From the NCBI RefSeq assembly GCF_030272615.1, contig NC_081405.1:154301613-154365612 (forward strand): DNA of 64,000 nt, given 5' to 3'. Positions 59,501 to 64,000 of the stretch are shown in pieces. The notes beneath the pieces were generated by a model. That model worked only from the letters and a program-made list of their open reading frames with translations. It searched no databases and was not told the DNA's origin. The translations under genes and the position numbers were made by a program. This stretch comes from Cryptomeria japonica (Eukaryota > Streptophyta > Pinopsida > Cupressales > Cupressaceae). Position 1 is the stretch's first letter; every line of letters starts with the position of its first letter.

Positions 59501-60427
59501 AGATACTTAGTCAAATTTTACTCCCTTACCCCACTTCTCACTCAAATACATTTGAGTAACTCGAATGATGAGGAAAACACCCACCCGCATTGCTGATTAT
59601 GCTTGATCTTAAGGGTTCCTCCATCAAACCTCTTTCTCTCTATGCTCAATTTGACCTATCCAATGCAAAGTTTAATAGCGAAAAACCCAAAATACTCCTT
59701 GTTGTGACGTTTTCATACATCGCCCCATTGCAAATGGAGACCCCCTACTTTTTAGGCCTTTCCAGTCTTTTGGCTTTGTTCTTGGGTCTTTTTGTAGCAG
59801 TCTCGTCGGTCTCTCCACTTTGCAGGTGTTTGAGGGTCATTTTGGATTTAGTCTGCTTTTCGTTTGAGCGAGTTTGGTGAAGTCTAGGGCCTGTTTTGTC
59901 CTTTTTAGGGTTTCTGCCTTTTGTCCTAGATTTTAGGGGTTTCTGTTAGAGTTTTGGAAAAAAATGAACATATGACTGGAATCAGGTTCCTTCAAGGAAC
60001 CTCCCAGTAAAATTTGAGCCAAAATGGAGCAACTTTCTATTTTTAGAAAGTTCCTATTTTTTAGGGATTTTACTGAGTCCCGGAATGTCGTCATTTGCCA
60101 AAAATCAAAATTACAATTTTATTAATTTCTATTTTTAGTAAGTTCTATTTATAGTAAGTCATTCTTGTATCCTGTCTAGGGGTCTAACGCTGACACTTTG
60201 AAGGTTTCTACTTTTGGAAAGTTTGTTCCGACAGGACCATTCGAGCAAGGTGACAAAGATCAGGCATTTGCAACTATTTTTAATTTCGGAAAGTCAGAAA
60301 GCAGACAGCAAAAGCCAGAAGATGGTTGAGTGCTGGAAGCCCACTCCTGAAATGGAAAACTCGGAAAAATTCTCTAAGTCTAGAAAAATCATCCCAAATT
60401 CTTACATGGCACCAAAATCAAGTAGGC

Positions 60428-61745
60428 ATGGAGGATTCACAAATTCACTGAATCATCCACCAAGGCAAAATTCTGCCCCAGGCCATAGCTGGGCGCCAAA
60501 ATCAAGGAGGCATGGAGGATTCACAAATTCACTGAATCCTCCACTAGTGCAAAATTCCGCCCAAGATGAAGGACAGGCGCCAAAATCAAGGAGACATCGA
60601 GGATTCACAAATTCACTGAATCCTCCACCAAGGCAAAATTAGGGATCACATCCTTATAACATTTATATAATGCTCTAATATAAGGTTATAAAACCTTATA
60701 TATTATATGCTTTATAAGCATATCCCATTTGAAATAATTATAATCTAATAACTATTAGATTATGAGTGGGGGTTATTGAAAAGGTGTGACTAGTGAAGTC
60801 ACCCTTCCTCCTATATTTAAGGAGGTTCTCTCTCATTTGAGAAGTGTGAGAATTTGGAGCTTTATGGTGAGTTGTATCACTATGCATATGAGGTATTATT
60901 GGCCATGTGGAAGTATTGGAGGAGTGTTCCCAGGTTCATGTCTATTTTATGATAGACTATATTGTAAGTGTTTTAATTAAATGATGCTTTATGGGGTTTT
61001 TTACTCGAAAGGGTTTTCCCCATGTATATCTTGTGTAATGTGTACATTTTGCATGTATGTTTCATATTTCATTTACTTTATAATCTTGTTTATAATGATT
61101 AGTATCCTAAGATCCTAATTTCTAACAATGGAGGATTCACAAATTCACTGAATCCTCCACTAGTGCAAAATTCCGCACAAGATGAAGGACAGGCGCCAAA
61201 ATCAAGGAGGCATCGAGGATTCACAAATTCACTGAATCCTCCACCAAGGCAAAATTCCGCCCCAGGCCACTGTTGGGTGCCAAAATGAAGGAGGCATGGA
61301 GGATTCACAAATTTCATTGAATCCTCCACCAAGTCAAAATTCCGCCCTACTCTCTAGCTAGGGGCCAAAATGAAGGAGGTATGGAGGATTCACAAATTTC
61401 ATTAAATCCTCCACCAAGTCAAAATTCCACCCAAGATGAAGGACAGGCGCCAAAATGAAGGAGGCATGGAGGATTCACAAATTTCATTGAATCCTCCACC
61501 AAGTCAAAATTCCGCCCAAGATGAAGGACATGCGCCAAAATGAAGGAGGCATGGAGGATTCACAAATTTCATTGAATCCTCCACCAAGTGAAAATTCCGC
61601 CCTACACTCTAGTTGGGCGCCAAAATGAAGGAGGCATGGAGGATTCACAAATTTCACTAAATCCTCCACCAATGCAAAATTCTGCCCCACTCTCCATTTG
61701 GGCGCCAAAATCAAGAAGTCATGGAGGATTCACAAAATTGATGAA
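60428..61745. repeat. 84-bp tandem repeat with paired hairpins in copy 2
   Basis: About eleven units, interrupted at 60641-61127. Each has a perfect or near-perfect 11-bp stem TGGAGGATTCA / TGAATCCTCCA with a 9-10 nt loop. A second, CGCCC...GGGCG-type stem follows in most units, and its loop varies between units. Starts are near 60428, 60511, 60597, 61129, 61213, 61298, 61381, 61468, 61551, 61636 and 61721. A 142-codon frame across the first units is a repeat reading. Confidence 0.88.
60641..61127 (+). mobile_element. Copia-LTR-like insert in the hairpin array
   Basis: 487 bp, starting (TT)AGGGATC and ending CCTAATTTCTAACA. The end, the TATA-like CTATATTTAAGG (60810-60821) and a GGGTTTTCCCCATGTATATC block near 61009 resemble Copia LTRs. 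The usual initial TG is missing. Five consecutive inverted repeats lie at 60679-60828, the best being an 11-bp arm at 60740-60763. It is flanked by near-identical 129-bp direct repeats. Confidence 0.55.
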
Positions 61746-63853
61746 ATTCCCTCTGTAGTGAACATCCATGCCTAGGATTGAAAATTCAGAAAATCTTCGA
61801 AGGTATGGAAAGTCGAAGAGTCAAGGAGGAATCGAAAGTCAAAATCCCCTCGGGCAAATTTTTGAAATTTCTATTTTTAGACACCGAATCTTGTCAGAAT
61901 GTGGAAAATTTTATAGATTCGGAATTGTGGTGAATTCTCTCTCTCCTGGACCCGGATCCTAATCCTAAAATTTAGGAGATGTGAAAATTGGTCGAAAAGC
62001 CAAAGAGCAAAAAAATTCCTTCCCTCCTCAGGGAAGAATTGCGCCCAAGAAGAAGAAATTCCAAGAAAGGTGAAAATTTGGCTAATTGATGGAAATCCCT
62101 TCCTTCACGACATAGTTCTTGGAAATCATGAAAATTGGCTAAGGCATGAAGAATTTCCTTCCTCAGGGGTAAGGAACAAATTTCTTTTCAAAGGAGAATT
62201 CCTTCACAACATGAATTCCACACCGGGATGAATTGAAGGTGGAAGACCAATTTCTTGGCAAGGAAGGAATCGGGGATGAACTGAATAAGAAATTTCCCCT
62301 CGAGAATTTTTTTGAAAAATCCATTCTCGGGCATCAAATCACATCCAAATTTCAAAATTTTCATAGATTTGGATTCATACGAGAATTCTCTCCCTCTTAG
62401 ACTTGAAACCCTAATTTGTGGAAAATTCCTAAAAAATAGGAGATGGTGAAAATTGATGGAAAACCTTCTTCAAGCAAGGAAAGTTGAAGAGACTTCAAGA
62501 AAACTCTTCCTGAATCAAATTTTCTCTCTTCAACAATTCGAGACGTGCAGGAGCGGATATACGACGACAGGGTCCACTTGCATAGCAAGGATCTATTGAC
62601 CGCATGACAGTATGGTGGCACATTCATTGCTGGAATATTTGACCAAATGGTGACGCAATCATTGCATGTTGAATTTATGGCAGATTCTTTTTGCATGCAG
62701 CCGCTGCATGTGGAAATGATGGAGCATTTATGACATAATGGGGTGATTTTTGCATGGATGAATTTTCAATGCATGTTTGGCGAATTTGAAAGAGGTGGTG
62801 CATTTAATGCGCAATGGATGCTATTTTGTGTACTTCTGAATTAATTGTATATGGGCTTGATGGGTTATTAATTGGAGATTCCCACCTTGTTGCATCCTGA
62901 GTGGAGAATCTTTTAGGGAAAACCCTAATTAGGGTTTTGCATGTAATCATGGCCCGAGGCCTATATAAAGGGGTGACCCCCCTCATTTGTAACAGGAGGG
63001 AGACTTGTATGAAATTGTTGCGATAAGTTTTGAGATAATAACAGTGAAACATTGTTCTATGATGGTGTCCACTTAAATTATTTTTTCAAAGCTTGCATGG
63101 TTTCCCTTTCCTCACTTAGAGTAGAAGTAGTATAGTGCTTTGATTTCAATGGAGAATGTAATTGTGTTTGATGAATTTCCATGGTTCATACTTTTTGCAT
63201 CTTGTTGATTGTAAGTTGCAGTGTAAAGTTAGCTTGAACCCCCTAAATATGTGCTAAGTTTGATTGTGGATGGTCGTTTGGATTGCACTGTTTTTGGGTA
63301 TTCAAACATACTTTCTCGATTTGAAAATCCTCTAGCATCCCTAGAAGATTGCACCGGTTCTTGTGGAGTTGTAGTTGATCTTGGCGAAGTAGAGCTTGGT
63401 TTATTTGGAGTTCGTCCACTAGAGAACTATCTATTGATATCACTGCCCTTAGGAATAGATTTAGATCCTTCTAAACCCTTTCCTTTTTATTTTTAGTTCA
63501 TTTTAGTCCGTTTGAAGCAGCAGTATCGAAAATTCGCTATATCCGATGATGGAGTTCCACCCACAACAAAGAAGCGAAAGAACGATGCAAACGTAAGGCC
63601 CCTTGGATTACCAACAATCACATCAGCCAACTGAGTCACGTTCGTAGCATGAAGGAACCTTGGAGTCGATTGTTTGAACTTCTTGCAATCTTAGCATGCA
63701 ATTGCACTTTGATCAAGATAGAGTGAAGTGACCGTTAGACAACTTTATTTTGTGTTCGACGCTGTCAAAAAAACACGTCAACACTACCCTAGAAAGCAAA
63801 AAAATGTAGCGGTCCCCATTTGCAATGGGGCGATGTGTGAATACATCACAATA

Positions 63854-64000
63854 GTATTGTTCGGAATAAAGGAAGACAGCATGAGGCTAGGATGGTAGCA
63901 GCAAATTTTTGGTACTATAATAATTTGCCCTTCAATGTAGCGAACAACTCATTTGGGAAAGTTTGGTGAGTGCATTGACAATAAGGGGTTTAAGACTTTG
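63854..64000. other. Right flank of the nested giant LTRs
   Basis: Too short to classify; nothing recognised. Confidence 0.3.

Larger units (their letters stand above)
59700..63783 (+). mobile_element. Giant solo LTR, copy 2 (4084 bp), nested in copy 3
   Basis: Ends TGTTGTGACG and ACGTCAACA, matching copy 1. The first 60 bp (ATCGCCCCATTGCAAATGG) and the last 60 bp (TTTTGTGTTCG, then CAAAAAAACACGTCAACA) align with copy 1. A 20-bp palindrome AAAACCCTAATTAGGGTTTT at 62919-62938 and a TATA box TATATAAAG at 62962-62970 lie upstream of the R-like region. The flanks CTCCT and CTACC agree at only 3 of 5 bases, so the target duplication is weak. No gene inside. Confidence 0.72.
57130..63853 (-). mobile_element. 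Giant LTR copy 3, interrupted by copy 2
   Basis: Reading on -, the 5' end is 63853-63784 (TATTGTGATGTATTCACAC, ATCGCCCCATTGCAAATGGG, ending GCTTTCTAGGGTAG). It resumes at 59699 after copy 2 and runs to about 57130. Similarity to copy 1 includes the TATATAAAGC box (57965-57956), the CCCTAATAAGGG region (about 58045-58027), a GGAATCCG-containing block (about 57690) and ATCCAGCATAATCACATCA near 57296-57280. Its terminal TG is mutated to TA and the far boundary is vague. Total without copy 2 is about 2.6 kb. Confidence 0.7.

Noticed and set aside
60214-60642. 142-codon frame with repeated RHGGFTNSLNPP
   Set aside because: In-frame reading of the 84-bp tandem repeat; the period is divisible by three, which keeps it open by chance.
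60428-61745. CRISPR-like array (constant repeats with variable parts)
   Set aside because: Plant nuclear context, repeats of 84 bp with only short variable loops, several of them recurrent, and no cas genes.
59700-63853. Single DNA transposon with long terminal inverted repeats
   Set aside because: The right-hand inverted stub is better explained as the start of copy 3, since copy 3 continues at 59699 and the inner element has its own TG...CA ends.

Overview
The window looks like nuclear DNA of a large, repeat-rich land plant. It is mostly transposable elements: Ty3/gypsy Tat-type and Copia-like LTR elements, plant L1-type LINEs with a C-terminal RNase H, and a SINE. One host gene is visible. 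It has a very long, transposon-filled first intron, which fits a gymnosperm (conifer-like) genome, but that species-level reading is inference. No rRNA, tRNA, CRISPR or bacterial-style operon was seen.

Layout. 1-15212: a nearly complete, very young Tat-lineage Ty3/gypsy element on +. The window cuts its 5' LTR; its 3' LTR is 13421-15212. gag and pol are in one frame, separated by a single UGA with an 8-bp hairpin 18 nt downstream. 15213-17592: CT-rich then GA-rich tracts and AT-rich repeat debris. 17593-20257: a small non-autonomous LTR retrotransposon on -. 20258-21850: repeat debris. 21851-about 29690: a decayed L1-type LINE on -. 29691-34899: AT-rich debris, a second CT/GA tract and a decayed coding remnant. 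34918-42842: a full-length LINE on - with two intact ORFs and an 18-bp target-site duplication. 43149-43725: a SINE-like element on -.

44524 onward: the only host gene recognised, a plant alpha/beta-hydrolase-family gene on +. Exon 1 is 44524-44566 and exon 2 is 55706-55824. The 11.1-kb intron holds the remnant of a - strand LTR retrotransposon, into whose primer-binding site a 3540-bp giant solo LTR (49311-52850, TSD ATACC) has inserted. Downstream, a second giant LTR (59700-63783, +) is nested inside a third, opposite copy (63853-63784 plus 59699-about 57130, -). Inside the second copy sits a 487-bp Copia-LTR-like insert flanked by a 129-bp duplication.

Most interesting signal: the three giant LTR copies belong to one family by their shared ends, TATA/telo-box region and 3' portion. 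Each carries in its upstream part an array of short hairpins whose stem sequences differ between copies, while the array architecture is kept. In one copy an 84-bp tandem unit contains a conserved hairpin plus a second hairpin with a variable loop. Boundaries, splice sites and family assignments were read by eye without searches.
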